A stretch of DNA of 64,000 nt, taken from Nocardia jinanensis. Its GTDB lineage: Bacteria; Actinomycetota; Actinomycetes; Mycobacteriales; Mycobacteriaceae. The notes below the pieces were generated by a model. That model worked only from the letters and a program-made list of their open reading frames with translations. It did not search any database and was not told the origin of the DNA. Below, one piece after another: positions 1-9,292 of the stretch. A program made the position numbers and the translations under genes. Positions within the stretch are counted from its first letter, which is position 1, and each line of letters begins with the position of its first letter. Location of the stretch: NCBI RefSeq assembly GCF_014645735.1, contig NZ_BMMH01000005.1, positions 124,001 through 188,000 of the forward strand, given 5' to 3'.

Positions 1-251
1 CCGGAGACCACCGCCGCGGGTGGAAGCAGCCCCATCACCGTCCGGGCCAGCACGGATTTCCCCGATCCGGATTCACCGACGATTCCCAGCGCCTCTCCCC
101 GCTGCAGCGTGAACGACACACCGTCCACCGCCCGGACCGGGTCCGAATTACCCGCCATCCAGGTGTGCACACCCTCGACACGTAACAGCCGGCCCTCATC
201 GCCGCCCGTTACGGTCTCGACATTCTCGATCGTCGATTCCGATGTACTCAT
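1..251 (-). CDS. Oligopeptide-type ABC transporter ATP-binding protein, partial
   Basis: The reading frame starts at ATG 251 and runs off the left edge, so only about 83 N-terminal residues are seen. It holds the Walker A loop GESGSGKS near residues 65-72, preceded by the usual [18 protein letters not shown] strand of Dpp/Opp-family ATPases. Such proteins hydrolyse ATP at the inner face of the membrane to drive import of peptides or other solutes. It lies 7 bp downstream of the permease that ends at 259 and is clearly the third gene of that transporter operon. Walker B and signature motifs lie outside the window. Confidence 0.9.
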   Translation of the reverse strand, partial: MSTSESTIENVETVTGGDEGRLLRVEGVHTWMAGNSDPVRAVDGVSFTLQRGEALGIVGESGSGKSVLARTVMGLLPPAAVVS

Positions 252-258
252 GGGGTTC

Positions 259-1149
259 TCACCTATTTCCCGCGCCGCCGTAGCGGCCACGCAGATAGTC
301 ACCGATCTGGTTGAACGAAAACACCGTCAGGAAGATCGCCGTACTGGGCACAGCCACCGCGAGCGGGTTCGTCGAGATGTAATCCTTGGCGTCGTTGATC
401 ATCCCGCCCCAGCTCGGCGTAGGTGGCGGGATGCCCAGGCCGAGAAAGCTCAGCGACCCCTCCGCGACGATGAGCGTCGCCACCACGACCGGCAGGTACG
501 CGGCGACGGACGGAATCAGGTTGGGCAGGATTTCGCGGAACATGATGCGCAGCGGAGAAGCACCCATATTGTCGGCGGCGCGCACGAAGTCCCGCGCCGA
601 CCACCGGATAGTGTTCGCCCGCGCCAACCTGATGAAGGTGGGGACGACGACGATCGCCAGGGAAACCGTCAGCGTGGTCAGGCTGGGCGTGAACGTCGCG
701 GTGATCGCCAGCAGCAGGATGAGTGCCGGGAACGCGAGCAGCGTATCGGTCAGCAGCGAGATGACCGAGTCCACCGGCCCGCGGAGATACCCGGCGATCA
801 GGCCGAGGATCGTCCCGGCGACGAAACCGATGATCCCGGCCACCGCACCGACGACCATCGAAACCTGCGCGCCCGCGAGGACCCGCGCCATGGTGCTCCG
901 GCCGAGGGTATCGGTGCCGAGCAACAGGCCCTCGGCGAACGCCGGATCCGCCATCGGCCGGCCGAGCGGACTCGCATAGTCGAGACCGAAGAACAGCTTC
1001 CACACGAACGGCGCCGCGACGATCACCACCAGCCAGATGAGCGACACTCCCAGGAGGTAGCGCCTCGGCTTCTTCGCCGCGGGCATCACAGGGGTACCCG
1101 TGAGGGGAACAGGTGGGGCTTTGCTGCCCACCACATCGGTGACGGTCAT
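259..1149 (-). CDS. ABC transporter permease, DppC/OppC type
   Basis: A 296-residue membrane protein with an N-terminal helix ([19 protein letters not shown]) and several later hydrophobic segments. The EAA loop of binding-protein-dependent permeases is visible as [19 protein letters not shown], the contact site for the ATPase. The start at 1149 was chosen because its ATG overlaps the stop of the upstream permease in the ATGA form; a longer frame exists but lacks membrane character. Partner of the DppB-like permease and ATPase; imports a solute delivered by a family 5 binding protein. Two such binding proteins are found later in the window, at 30304 and 39138. Confidence 0.92.
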   Translation of the reverse strand: MTVTDVVGSKAPPVPLTGTPVMPAAKKPRRYLLGVSLIWLVVIVAAPFVWKLFFGLDYASPLGRPMADPAFAEGLLLGTDTLGRSTMARVLAGAQVSMVVGAVAGIIGFVAGTILGLIAGYLRGPVDSVISLLTDTLLAFPALILLLAITATFTPSLTTLTVSLAIVVVPTFIRLARANTIRWSARDFVRAADNMGASPLRIMFREILPNLIPSVAAYLPVVVATLIVAEGSLSFLGLGIPPPTPSWGGMINDAKDYISTNPLAVAVPSTAIFLTVFSFNQIGDYLRGRYGGAGNR

Positions 1150-2102
1150 CGGACACCTTCCTGCTGCCGCACTCGGGGATCGAGGACTCCGTAGCAGAGA
1201 TCCACGAGGGTATTGAGGAGAACGAAGACAACGACCACGAAGCACACGACCCCCTGCACGACGAGAACGTCGCGGGCCGTGATCGATTGAAAGATGAGCT
1301 GCCCCAGCCCGGGCAGGCCGAACAGGTACTCGACGATCACCGTGCCGCCGAGCAGCCGGCCGAAGCTGATCGCCGACAGGGTCAGCAGTGAGAAGGAAGA
1401 GGGACGGAACGCGTGGCGCCACAGGATGTACCAGCGTCCGAGGCCCCGCGCGCGCGCCGAATCGATGAAGTCCTCGTCGAGGGTCGTCCCGAGATCGGCC
1501 CGCAGCATGCGCAGATAGGCCGCGATCTCCATCAGCCCGACGGCGAGCGCCGGGAGCAGCGCGGACAGCAGGTTCGGGCCGAGCCCGTCGGCGAGATCCT
1601 TCCAGCCGCTGACCGGGAACATATCCAGCTGAATCGCGAAGAAGTAGACCAGGATCGGGCCGGCGATGAAAGCCGGCACCGACATGGCGACCGACGCGAA
1701 CGCCGTCACGACCTTGTCGACGATGCCGCCGGGCCGGTTCGCGGCGGCGATCGCGAGCACCACGGCCACGCCGATGGCGATCACCTGCGCCAGGATCGCG
1801 ATCTCCAGCGTGACCGGCAGCCGTTCCCAGATCGATTCGAGCACCGACTGGTGGGTCAGCGGTGAGGTGCCGAGGTCACCGCTCAGCGCGTCGAGCAACC
1901 AGTCGAAGTACCGCACCCACACCGGATCGTCGAGGCCGAGGTCGGCCCGGAACTGCTCGACGGCCTCCGGCGTGGCCTCCGGGCCGAGGATGACGACGGC
2001 CAAGGAGCCCGGCGCCAGGCTGAGCAGAGCTACCGGCAGGAATGTCGCCAGAACGAGAACGGGAATGATTCGGAGTACCCGCATCAGCACAAACCGCGGC
2101 AT
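1146..2102 (-). CDS. ABC transporter permease, DppB/OppB type
   Basis: A 318-residue inner-membrane protein starting MPRFVLMRVLRIIPVLV, typical of DppB, with the N-terminal helix followed by a soluble loop (GPEATPEAVEQFRADLGLDDP) and five further membrane segments. The EAA-like loop SARARGLGRWYILWRHAFRP is present. ATG 2102 is preferred over an upstream in-frame codon at 2153 because GAAGGAG lies just before it and because the same start region is duplicated at 63629. First gene of the transporter operon; a palindromic element sits 89 bp upstream at 2191. Confidence 0.92.
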   Translation of the reverse strand: MPRFVLMRVLRIIPVLVLATFLPVALLSLAPGSLAVVILGPEATPEAVEQFRADLGLDDPVWVRYFDWLLDALSGDLGTSPLTHQSVLESIWERLPVTLEIAILAQVIAIGVAVVLAIAAANRPGGIVDKVVTAFASVAMSVPAFIAGPILVYFFAIQLDMFPVSGWKDLADGLGPNLLSALLPALAVGLMEIAAYLRMLRADLGTTLDEDFIDSARARGLGRWYILWRHAFRPSSFSLLTLSAISFGRLLGGTVIVEYLFGLPGLGQLIFQSITARDVLVVQGVVCFVVVVFVLLNTLVDLCYGVLDPRVRQQEGVR

Positions 2103-2190
2103 CGTTGCTCCTTCGAGGTCGCCCATACGGACGAGTGGTTGGGTCACCTTCATCGGCGCACTCGGGCCGTAACAGGTCGAACCGATCAGC

Positions 2191-2208
2191 TATTGAGGAT
2201 ACTGTACG
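2191..2208. promoter_or_regulatory. Recurring palindrome, site 1
   Basis: TATTGAG GATA CTGTACG fits the consensus ATTnAG-N4-CTnAAT seen at 16 sites. It lies 89 bp before the permease start. Seventeen bases (ATTGAGGATACTGTACG) are identical to the site at 63716. Confidence 0.7.
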
Positions 2209-2318
2209 ACCTGAAGCAGATGAGGTCTAGGACACATTTTCAAAATTTTTCAGCCGGTGTCGTCCGGGTTTCCTCGCCCATACCGATGTTTCCGTGAACC
2301 GCCATGCAAGATGCCAAG

Positions 2319-2336
2319 TATTCAGTACACTCTTGG
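2319..2336. promoter_or_regulatory. Recurring palindrome, site 2
   Basis: TATTCAG TACA CTCTTGG. It lies 128 bp from site 1 and would serve the rightward hydratase gene. Fifteen bases (ATTCAGTACACTCTT) are identical to the site at 63845. Confidence 0.65.
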
Positions 2337-2659
2337 ATGTGTAGCATCAGTGACGCGAGTCCCCGCAGCGAACCTGCCGGTCTCCCACTCGAACGGTGCC
2401 GTGATCACGCCACGGCTCCCGTCGCAACGCTCGAGAACGGCAGGACCCGCGATGACGCCGACCGCACCGACCCCTCGCGGCCCGGCCCAGGGAACAACCG
2501 GCAACACGTGCGAACGGCACGTCGAGACCGTGGCGAGTCCCGTGATCCACCCACCACACCACCCTCGAACGCGATGTCACGGTGACGGTCTCCCGTGCGA
2601 GCACACCGCCCGAACAGACAACCCATCGCCGACGACTCCCCGACAGAAAGGCACCCATC

Positions 2660-3445
2660 GTGTCCACCGATCAGATCCTGTACCGCACCGACGGTGCGGT
2701 CGCCGTCATCACCCTCAACCGTCCCGAACGCGCCAACGCGCAGACGCTGGAGTTCCTCGACGACCTCGATGCCGCGTGGACCCGCGCCGAACGTGACGAC
2801 GAGGTGCGCGTCATCCTCGTTACGGCGAACGGGAAGAACTTCTCCGCGGGACACGACCTGAAAACCGGGAAACCGGCGCCGGCGACACTGGCCGAGATGT
2901 ACGACCGGGAGACCCGGCAGTACCTCGGCTATTCCCTGAAATGGCGCAATTGCCACAAGCCGTCGATCGCGGCGGTACAGGGCGCCTGTATCGCGGCCGG
3001 CCTGATGCTCGCCTGGCCGTGTGATCTGATCATCGCCGCCGAGAACGCCTACTTCTCCGATCCGGTGATCGATCTGGGCATCGGCGGCGTCGAATACCAC
3101 GGCCACACCTGGGAGCTCGGACCGCGCAAGGCCAAGGAATTCTTGTTCCTCGCCGAGCGTATCGGTGCCGCGGAGGCGGAGAAGTTCGGCATGGTCAACC
3201 GGGTGGTCCCGCTCGAACAGCTGCAGGACGAGGCTCTCGCGCTGGCACACAAGATCGCCGAGAAGCATCCGTTCGCACTGCGCCAGGCCAAGCGGGCGGT
3301 CAACCAGACCGTGGACGTCCAGGGATTCCAGACGGCACTGCAGGCGGTATTCGATCTGCATTCCGTCGGGCACGGACACTGGTTCAGCGAGCGTGACTAC
3401 CCCATCATGGCCGGGCTCGAAGCGGTGAAGAAGCCGCAGGCCTGA
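2660..3445 (+). CDS. Enoyl-CoA hydratase/isomerase family protein
   Basis: Crotonase-fold protein of 261 residues from GTG 2660, chosen because the protein then begins at the family's usual STDQILYRTDGAVAVITLNRP; the frame upstream looks non-coding. The oxyanion-hole segments SAGHDLKTGK and VQGACIAAGLMLA are present. The second active-site stretch is unusual: DPVIDLGIGGVEYHGHTWEL replaces the common PE...GGxxRLP pattern, so the reaction may not be plain hydration. It would act on a cytosolic acyl-CoA. It heads a rightward pair with the VOC protein gene and is divergent from the transporter operon. Confidence 0.9.
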   Translation: MSTDQILYRTDGAVAVITLNRPERANAQTLEFLDDLDAAWTRAERDDEVRVILVTANGKNFSAGHDLKTGKPAPATLAEMYDRETRQYLGYSLKWRNCHKPSIAAVQGACIAAGLMLAWPCDLIIAAENAYFSDPVIDLGIGGVEYHGHTWELGPRKAKEFLFLAERIGAAEAEKFGMVNRVVPLEQLQDEALALAHKIAEKHPFALRQAKRAVNQTVDVQGFQTALQAVFDLHSVGHGHWFSERDYPIMAGLEAVKKPQA

Positions 3446-3452
3446 TCCGGCC

Positions 3453-3487
3453 CGCCGGGCGGATCGCAGCGATCGGTCCGCCCGGCG
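3453..3487 (+). terminator. Intercistronic stem-loop
   Basis: CGCCGGGCGGA at 3453 pairs with TCCGCCCGGCG ending 3487 (11 bp, perfect). There is no T-run, and the next gene follows in the same direction, so it may attenuate or stabilise the message rather than end it. Confidence 0.5.
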
Positions 3488-3507
3488 CTTTCACGAAGGA
3501 GTTCTCC

Positions 3508-4422
3508 ATGTCCGATATGGCTCGCGCCTGGCTTCATGTCCAGCTCGGCAGTACCGATTGGGAAGCCGCCCAGCGCTTCTATGTCTCCACGTTCGGTTTG
3601 CGGGAGGTGATGCGCACCAGCAGCGCACCCAAACCGGACGGCAGCGCCTGGGGTATCGACGGCCCCCAGCACAGCGACGCCCTGTTCCTCTACGATGCGC
3701 GCGGCGCGCGCACCACCGTGGGTATCGAGATCCAGGCATGGCATACACCGCCGGTCGAGGGTGAGACCTACCCGATGTTCCATCACGTCGGGTTCCAGGG
3801 GATCGGGCTGCTCGTCCGCGATCTGGACGCAACTCTCGAGCGGGCCGCTCAGGCCGGCGGCACCGTCGTCGGGGTCGCCGATACCGCGCTGCTCACCGAG
3901 GCCTCCCGTACGGCGTGGCTGCGTGACACCGACGGCGTCCTGGTCGAGGTCGTCGAGAATCGAGAGTTGCCCGCGGAAAGCCACCTGCACCGCCATATTC
4001 TCAGCTGCAGCGATCTCGAGGCCAGCATCGCATTCTACGAGAAGCTCGGTTTCACCCGGCAGGCCACTGAAAGCGCCGTGGACATCGCCGCCTGGGGCCC
4101 CGCCCTGACGGGCAATGTCGTCGCCGATACCGCGTTGCTGACCCTGCCCGCCGGCGGCTACGCACTACTGCTGGTCGGCTGGCGTACCCCCGCCGCGGTG
4201 GGACGCGCATACGACAAGGCGTACAACCGCGGCCTGTTCCGCTGCGCACTCGCCACCAACGATCTGTCCCGAGCACTCGCGTCGATCGAGGGCGAGGGAA
4301 TCCCCATGAACGGTCCGCACACCTTCGAACTCACCGGCACCAAGTTGCCGCCACTGACCATCTGTTTCCTCACCGACCCCGACGGGGTCACGGTCGAGCT
4401 CGTCGAACGCCCCCTGTCCTGA
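3508..4422 (+). CDS. Two-domain VOC (glyoxalase/dioxygenase fold) protein
   Basis: A 304-residue protein with two tandem vicinal-oxygen-chelate modules: residues about 5-150 (start WLHVQLGSTDWEAAQRFY, end DGVLVEVVE) and about 157-302 (start HRHILSCSDLEASIAFY, end DGVTVELVE). Each ends in the Glu-containing strand that usually binds a metal. The family includes extradiol dioxygenases, glyoxalases and methylmalonyl-CoA epimerases; the sequence alone does not decide. It follows the hydratase gene by 62 bp, with a good AAGGAG site before ATG 3508. A role on a ring or 2-oxo intermediate is possible but unproven. Confidence 0.82.
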   Translation: MSDMARAWLHVQLGSTDWEAAQRFYVSTFGLREVMRTSSAPKPDGSAWGIDGPQHSDALFLYDARGARTTVGIEIQAWHTPPVEGETYPMFHHVGFQGIGLLVRDLDATLERAAQAGGTVVGVADTALLTEASRTAWLRDTDGVLVEVVENRELPAESHLHRHILSCSDLEASIAFYEKLGFTRQATESAVDIAAWGPALTGNVVADTALLTLPAGGYALLLVGWRTPAAVGRAYDKAYNRGLFRCALATNDLSRALASIEGEGIPMNGPHTFELTGTKLPPLTICFLTDPDGVTVELVERPLS

Positions 4423-4435
4423 CCCACCGAATGCG

Positions 4436-4471
4436 ATCGGGCCGCCGAACCAGTTAATTCGGCGGCCCGAT
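4436..4471. terminator. Bidirectional terminator
   Basis: ATCGGGCCGCCGAA and its exact complement TTCGGCGGCCCGAT flank an 8-base loop between convergent genes ending at 4422 and 4543; a TTTGTCTTGT stretch follows on the + strand. Confidence 0.85.
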
Positions 4472-4542
4472 TTGTCTTGTGGCGATTCGAGATTCGCCCG
4501 TGCGCCGACCTGCCCGGGCACGCCGGGCAGGTCGCGCGCCGG

Positions 4543-5313
4543 CTACTTCGGTGTGAAACGCTGTGCGCCGTCGAGCCGGATGACCTCACCGTTGAGGTAG
4601 TCGTTCTCGGCGATCGACACGGCGAGTTGCCCGTACTCGTCGGGACGCCCCAGACGTTTCGGAAACGGAATGTTCTCGGCGAACTTCGCCAGGCGCTCCG
4701 GACCGACGGATTCCATGATCGGGGTGCCCATCGTGCCCGGCGCGATTCCCATCACCCGCACCCCGACGGCACTGAGATCGCGTGCCGCGACCAGGACGAG
4801 TCCGGCGACACCGGCCTTCGCCGCGGCGTAGGAGGCCTGGCCGATCTGCCCCTCGTAGGCCGCGATGCTTGTCGTCGCGATCACGACGCCGCGCTGCCCG
4901 TCGCCCTCCGGCTCGGTGGCCGCCATCGCGGCAGCTGTCAGCCGCAGCACATTGAACGTACCGGTGAGGTACAGCGAGATGGTCTTGTTCCAGCCGTCGA
5001 GGCCGAGCGGGCTGCCGTCGCGGGCGACGATCCGGCCGTTGGCGCCGAACCCCCCGTGCGCGATAACCACCGTGCGGAGCGCACCGAACTCCTGCGCCGC
5101 GGCGATCGCGGCCCCCACGCTCGCGTCGTCGAGCACATCGGTGCGGCAGTAACGCACCTGCGATCCGAGATCGGCGGCCAGCTTCTCGCCGCGGTCGTCG
5201 GCGAGATCGGCGATGACCACGCGCGCACCGCGGTCGGTGAGGCGTCGCACCGCCGCCTCACCGAGTCCGCCGGCACCGCCGGTGACCAGGGCGACCGTAT
5301 TGGCCAGTTCCAT
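4543..5313 (-). CDS. SDR, type II 3-hydroxyacyl-CoA dehydrogenase-like
   Basis: A 256-residue classical short-chain dehydrogenase. The NAD(H) loop is TGGAGGLG near residues 11-18, and the catalytic Ser-Tyr-Lys set is in ATTSIAAYEG and SYAAAKAG. The inserted segment GFGANGRIVARDGSPLGLDGWNKTISLYLTGTFNVLRL and the ending IPFPKRLGRPDEYGQL resemble HSD10-type enzymes, which oxidise 3-hydroxyacyl-CoA (often branched) or steroid alcohols. It is the last gene of the run starting at 8152 and lies 32 bp after the ligase. It could carry out the third step of beta-oxidation on the ester made by that ligase. Confidence 0.88.
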   Translation of the reverse strand: MELANTVALVTGGAGGLGEAAVRRLTDRGARVVIADLADDRGEKLAADLGSQVRYCRTDVLDDASVGAAIAAAQEFGALRTVVIAHGGFGANGRIVARDGSPLGLDGWNKTISLYLTGTFNVLRLTAAAMAATEPEGDGQRGVVIATTSIAAYEGQIGQASYAAAKAGVAGLVLVAARDLSAVGVRVMGIAPGTMGTPIMESVGPERLAKFAENIPFPKRLGRPDEYGQLAVSIAENDYLNGEVIRLDGAQRFTPK

Positions 5314-5345
5314 TCCTACTCCTTCTTCGACATCGGTCCGGACGG

Positions 5346-6911
5346 TTACACCGCGGGTGCCGTATCCAGATCGCGGCGCAGTTTGTTCTTGTCGACCTTC
5401 CCGGTGCCGCTACGCGGCAGGTCTGCGGCGATCTCCAATTGCTCCGGCAGTTTCTGGGGCATGACCCCGGCGGCGCGCAGGAAGTCCGTGAGGTCGCCGA
5501 GGCGTAACGCGGATTGCGGGTCACGCGGTATCACCACAGCGCATACGCGTTCGCCGCGCTCCGCGTCGGGCAGTCCGATCACGGCCACCTGGGCGATCGC
5601 CGGATGCGTCGACAGCAGCTGTTCGATCTCCTGGGGCGCGATGTTCTCGCCCTTGCGAATGATCAGATCCTTGGTCCGGCCGGTGACCTCGAGATGCCCG
5701 TCGGCGCGTAGATGGCCGCGATCCCCGGTGCGGAACCAGCCGTCGGCGGTGAATGCCGCGCGGGTGGCCGCCTCGTCCAGGTAGCGCAGGAACAGGTTCG
5801 TTCCCCGCAGTTCGATATCCCCGTCGGTACCCACCGCAACCGGCTCGCCGTCCTCGACGATCCGGACCTGCATACCCGGTGCGGGACGACCCTCGGTTTC
5901 GGCGAGCTGTTCCGCGGAGTCCAGTGGCGAGGCGATACAGATCATGGGGGTTTCGGTCATACCGTAGGAGTGCAGGACCGTCACGCCCATTTCGGCACGC
6001 ACCTGCGCGTACAGGCTCGGCGGGCACGGCGCGCCGCCGCCGGTCAGGTAACGGAGACTCGGGATCAACGGCCGGTCCGGATCTTTACGCTGTTCGGCCA
6101 GCAGGGCCGCATAGAAGACCGGGCCCCCACCGGTCGTGGTCACCGAGTTCCGGCGGAGGGTCTCGGCGGTACGCCGGGGGTCGAACGCCTCGATCAGGAC
6201 GGTGGGTTTGCCGGTGACGATCAATGCCGTGAGCTGCGCGATACCGCCGACATGGGCGATGGGGTAGGTCATCGACGTCACCTCGGCCGGGTCCGCGCCG
6301 AGCCGGCCCTGTTCAGCCATACCGTACGCCGAGGAGATCAGCGAACGGTCATGGTGCAGAGCGGCTTTGGGAGTGCCGCTGGATCCCGAGGTGAAATAGA
6401 CCCAGCGGCCGTCCTGCGAGTCTCGCGGCGCGATATCGGCGACGGCGGGAAGTCCGGTCACCTCGTCGAGTTCGGGGGCGTCCACTCCGATCCGCACGAT
6501 TCGCGGCGAGCCCGGCACTTCGCGGGCGAGCCGGTGGTAATCGATTGCGCCGCCCTCCGTGGGTACGAGCAGGAACTCCGCTCCGGCGGCGATCACCGCC
6601 GCCGTCGTCTCACGGCTGCGGTAGGCGGGGATGACGGGCGCCTGCACGGCACCGAGCCGCGCCAGTGCGCCGATCAGCAGCGCCGTGGAAATACGGGTCG
6701 GGAGCTGCCACACCACCCGGCTGCCGGGCCCGGCCCCCGCCGCGGCCAGTGCCGCCGCGATCCGTTCGGCACGGTGCCGGTACTGCCCGAACGTGACGCG
6801 GCCACCGAGTTCGTCGAGGAGAAACGGTGCGTCGGGTGTGAGCCGGACCCGTGCGTCGAGCAATTCGACGAACGAATCGCCCCGCACGAGAGAAGGGTTG
6901 GTGGTGGTCAC
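5346..6911 (-). CDS. Acyl-CoA synthetase (AMP-forming)
   Basis: A 521-residue ANL-family ligase. The ATP/AMP loop is YFTSGSSGTPKAALHHD near residue 170, the acyl/AMP motif is HSYGMTETP, and the hinge GWFRTGDRGHLRADG is followed by GRTKDLIIRKGENIAPQE. The C-terminal lysine is in LPRSGTGKVDKNKL. It should activate a free carboxylic acid to its CoA ester in the cytosol. The GTG start at 6911 overlaps the stop of the PaaK-like gene (GTGA), implying translational coupling. The substrate is not readable from sequence. Confidence 0.9.
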   Translation of the reverse strand: MTTTNPSLVRGDSFVELLDARVRLTPDAPFLLDELGGRVTFGQYRHRAERIAAALAAAGAGPGSRVVWQLPTRISTALLIGALARLGAVQAPVIPAYRSRETTAAVIAAGAEFLLVPTEGGAIDYHRLAREVPGSPRIVRIGVDAPELDEVTGLPAVADIAPRDSQDGRWVYFTSGSSGTPKAALHHDRSLISSAYGMAEQGRLGADPAEVTSMTYPIAHVGGIAQLTALIVTGKPTVLIEAFDPRRTAETLRRNSVTTTGGGPVFYAALLAEQRKDPDRPLIPSLRYLTGGGAPCPPSLYAQVRAEMGVTVLHSYGMTETPMICIASPLDSAEQLAETEGRPAPGMQVRIVEDGEPVAVGTDGDIELRGTNLFLRYLDEAATRAAFTADGWFRTGDRGHLRADGHLEVTGRTKDLIIRKGENIAPQEIEQLLSTHPAIAQVAVIGLPDAERGERVCAVVIPRDPQSALRLGDLTDFLRAAGVMPQKLPEQLEIAADLPRSGTGKVDKNKLRRDLDTAPAV

Positions 6912-8152
6912 TGCTCCCGGTTCCTTTCGTCTCCTGATCCCGCGGAAGGTATCGCCGCGACGTCGACCGGAACCGGCAGCTGCGCCCGCAAACGATCGGC
7001 GATATCGGCGATATCGGCGCCGGCTTCGATATCTACGCCAAGGGCGCCGCCGGGCCGGACGGACAGTGTGAACCGGCGGTCGAACTCGGCGTCCAGCCCG
7101 CGGCGCACATCGACGGGTGTGATCACGCGATCACCGATCGGGACCGAATGGTTCGCCCGGCCCAGCTGAATCAGACGGGGCCCGGGGCGGCCGCACGCGC
7201 AGGGCGCGCGGTCGATATATCCATAGCGTTCGAGGTCGTATCGAATCCACAGCGAATCGAGCCCGACGGTCGTGACGACGACATGCCCGCGCCGACCGTC
7301 CGGGACCGGCCGGCCGGTCACCGGGTCGACGATATCGAGGTAGAGATAGTCGGCGTCGAGATGCAGTCCGGCGTGCTCGGCACAATCACCGGCGATGAAG
7401 GCCGGTACCTCGGGAGCCAGCTCGAGCACCTGGATTCGCGCACCGAGCCTGCGTTCCATTTCCCGGCGGGGCTCGTCGAATTGGTACAGCGGATCCATCA
7501 GCACCAGGGTCGTGTTCCCGAACACCGTCGCGGGGTCGCGCCCCAGCCGGCGCGCCACCCGGAGGTAGCGGTGCAGCATATGCCCGGTGATCAGGAACCA
7601 GTTCGGCTGCAGCAGCTGCCACAGATCGAGGTGCTCCGCCGCATCCCGGTCGGAGGCCGGCACCCCCACGGCGAGCTCGGCCACGCCCAGCTCGGACAGG
7701 ACACGGGAGACGCACGAGGTCTGCAGGCCGCCGCTGCGGGTATGGGCGAATCGATCGCCGGCCCGGACGCCGAAGCGACTCAGTACGGTCGTCAGTTCCT
7801 CGTCGCGCACCCGGACATCACGCTCGCCGTAGAAGATCAGGAAGGGCACCCCGTCGGCATCTCGCCAGGTGGACAGCTCGACCGCGTCGTCGGGCTGGAT
7901 GAGCCGATAGGAACCGAACGGCGCGTTGCGCGATTCGTCCGCGCGCAGCTCGGCCGCCCGGGTGAGTGGCACCTCGGATCGGTCCGGAACCCGCTGCGGA
8001 CCGAAACCCGCCGCGCGGTACTTTTCGCGGTAGAACGGGGGCGCCACGTCGCACCACAGGAAATTCCATTCCCGCGCCAGGCCTTCCTCCTCCGCCCTCG
8101 GCACGACAAACAGGCCCCTGTTTCTTTGCAGTTCCGAGACGGGTCCGCTCAT
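6908..8152 (-). CDS. Phenylacetate-CoA ligase-like (PaaK family) protein
   Basis: A 414-residue protein with the layout of PaaK-type adenylate-forming enzymes: TRSGGLQTS in place of the usual SSGTTG loop, VFGNTTLVLMDPLYQFDEP in the middle, and the late YGYIDRAPCACGRPGPRLIQLGR region with its C-x-C cluster. ATG 8152 is chosen because GGTGGAGAAC precedes it; the longer frame to 8290 has no ribosome site and would cover a palindrome. The weak phosphate loop suggests an atypical ligase. It heads a three-gene run with an AMP ligase and an SDR. The exact substrate is unknown. Confidence 0.75.
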   Translation of the reverse strand: MSGPVSELQRNRGLFVVPRAEEEGLAREWNFLWCDVAPPFYREKYRAAGFGPQRVPDRSEVPLTRAAELRADESRNAPFGSYRLIQPDDAVELSTWRDADGVPFLIFYGERDVRVRDEELTTVLSRFGVRAGDRFAHTRSGGLQTSCVSRVLSELGVAELAVGVPASDRDAAEHLDLWQLLQPNWFLITGHMLHRYLRVARRLGRDPATVFGNTTLVLMDPLYQFDEPRREMERRLGARIQVLELAPEVPAFIAGDCAEHAGLHLDADYLYLDIVDPVTGRPVPDGRRGHVVVTTVGLDSLWIRYDLERYGYIDRAPCACGRPGPRLIQLGRANHSVPIGDRVITPVDVRRGLDAEFDRRFTLSVRPGGALGVDIEAGADIADIADRLRAQLPVPVDVAAIPSAGSGDERNREQ

Positions 8153-8294
8153 GTTCTCCACCAACTTCCGTCCACCGAGGGCAGCGACACCGCGCCCAGC
8201 AGCTGCCAGATTCACCCTTGACAAGAGGCAAAACCGGAAATACCGCAACAAGGCCACGCCCACGGATAAATGGGCCGTGAGCAGTCTCACATCG

Positions 8295-8312
8295 AATTGA
8301 GTGTACTGATTA
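8295..8312. promoter_or_regulatory. Recurring palindrome, site 3
   Basis: AATTGAG TGTA CTGATTA, 143 bp before the PaaK-like gene. A second, interlocked inverted repeat ACTGATT-aag-AATCAGT (8305-8321, perfect arms) shares its right half. Confidence 0.65.
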
Positions 8313-8325
8313 AGAATCAGTTACG

Positions 8326-9252
8326 TCAATGCCCGGACTCGGACCGGGCCACGACCTCGCGCCCGAAAGTACGCAGGGCCGCTACGGCCTCCGGATACGA
8401 CGCCGCCGGAACGCGGACCATGGCCCATGTGACACCGGCCGCGGCGTACCGGTCCAGCGTGTACCGGTACTCGTCGAAATCGCCGGTCGCGTAGGCGGCC
8501 TCGATTCCGGGAACCGTCGTGAAGACCTCCGGAACGCCCGCGCGGCCGGTGCGGTCCCAGTGGTCGCGCAGATCGGCTATCGCGTTCGCCAGCTCGTCGA
8601 GCGTGGAGATCGCCGCCGTCCGGACCGCGGCGGCCTGCGACGGCGGGGAGATCATCGGCGACCACCCCTGCCCGAATTCCACCACCCGGCGCCGCGCCGC
8701 GCGACCGTTGCCGCCGATCCACAGCGGTGGCGCGGGCTGCGTCACCGGCGGCGGGCTCTGCACCTGGTCGACCGCCTCGAAATCCCGGCCGGACAGGGTG
8801 ATCGGCCCTCCCGGCCAGACCCGGGTCAAGACCCGCAGGGATTCCTCGAACAGCTCGTTACGGGCGGTGAAATCGACACCCAGCGCGGCGAATTCGGAGC
8901 GGAGATAGCCCGGGCCGACGCCGATGGTCAACCTGCCGGCGGACATCCTGTCCACCGTCGCCAGCGCTTTCGCCGCCAAGAGGGGGTTATGGTACGGAAG
9001 TACGAGCAGGTGTGCGATCAGGCGCAACCGCGCGGTGGCCCCTGCCATGAAGGCCAGGGCCGTCAGGGTATCGAACGTCTCGTGCCCTCCGCTCGCGAGC
9101 CATTTGCGCGACGGCGCGGGATGCTCGCTGAGCGCCACCGCGTCGAGTCCCGACTCCTCGGCGATACGAACGAATTCACGGATACCCTCGGCGTCCCCGA
9201 ATTCCGGCGCTCTGCCGTGCTGCTCGATCGGATACTGGACCGCGAATTTCAC
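8326..9252 (-). CDS. LLM-class F420-dependent oxidoreductase
   Basis: A 308-residue luciferase-like TIM-barrel protein: it begins VKFAVQYPIEQHG and contains VALSEHPAPSRKW, the family strand LTIGVGPGYLRSEFAALG and PLWIGGNGRAARRR. Mycobacterial members use coenzyme F420 to oxidise or reduce alcohols, ketones or activated alkenes; a flavin-dependent monooxygenase role is an alternative. GTG 9252 is chosen because AGGAG stands before it and a longer frame overlaps the thiolase. It follows the thiolase gene by 40 bp and should be co-transcribed with it. Confidence 0.85.
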   Translation of the reverse strand: MKFAVQYPIEQHGRAPEFGDAEGIREFVRIAEESGLDAVALSEHPAPSRKWLASGGHETFDTLTALAFMAGATARLRLIAHLLVLPYHNPLLAAKALATVDRMSAGRLTIGVGPGYLRSEFAALGVDFTARNELFEESLRVLTRVWPGGPITLSGRDFEAVDQVQSPPPVTQPAPPLWIGGNGRAARRRVVEFGQGWSPMISPPSQAAAVRTAAISTLDELANAIADLRDHWDRTGRAGVPEVFTTVPGIEAAYATGDFDEYRYTLDRYAAAGVTWAMVRVPAASYPEAVAALRTFGREVVARSESGH

Positions 9253-9292
9253 CGGGCACGCTCCTGGTCGAGCCGACGGCCATCGGTGGCGG

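Larger units (their letters stand above)
2103..2659. other. Divergent promoter region, 557 bp
   Basis: This gap separates the transporter operon (-) from the enoyl-CoA hydratase gene (+). Its left part (2103-2336) holds two copies of the recurring palindrome and is AT-richer than the genes; the same arrangement is repeated near the right edge of the window. From about 2337 to 2640 I see no convincing gene or structure. Confidence 0.6.
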
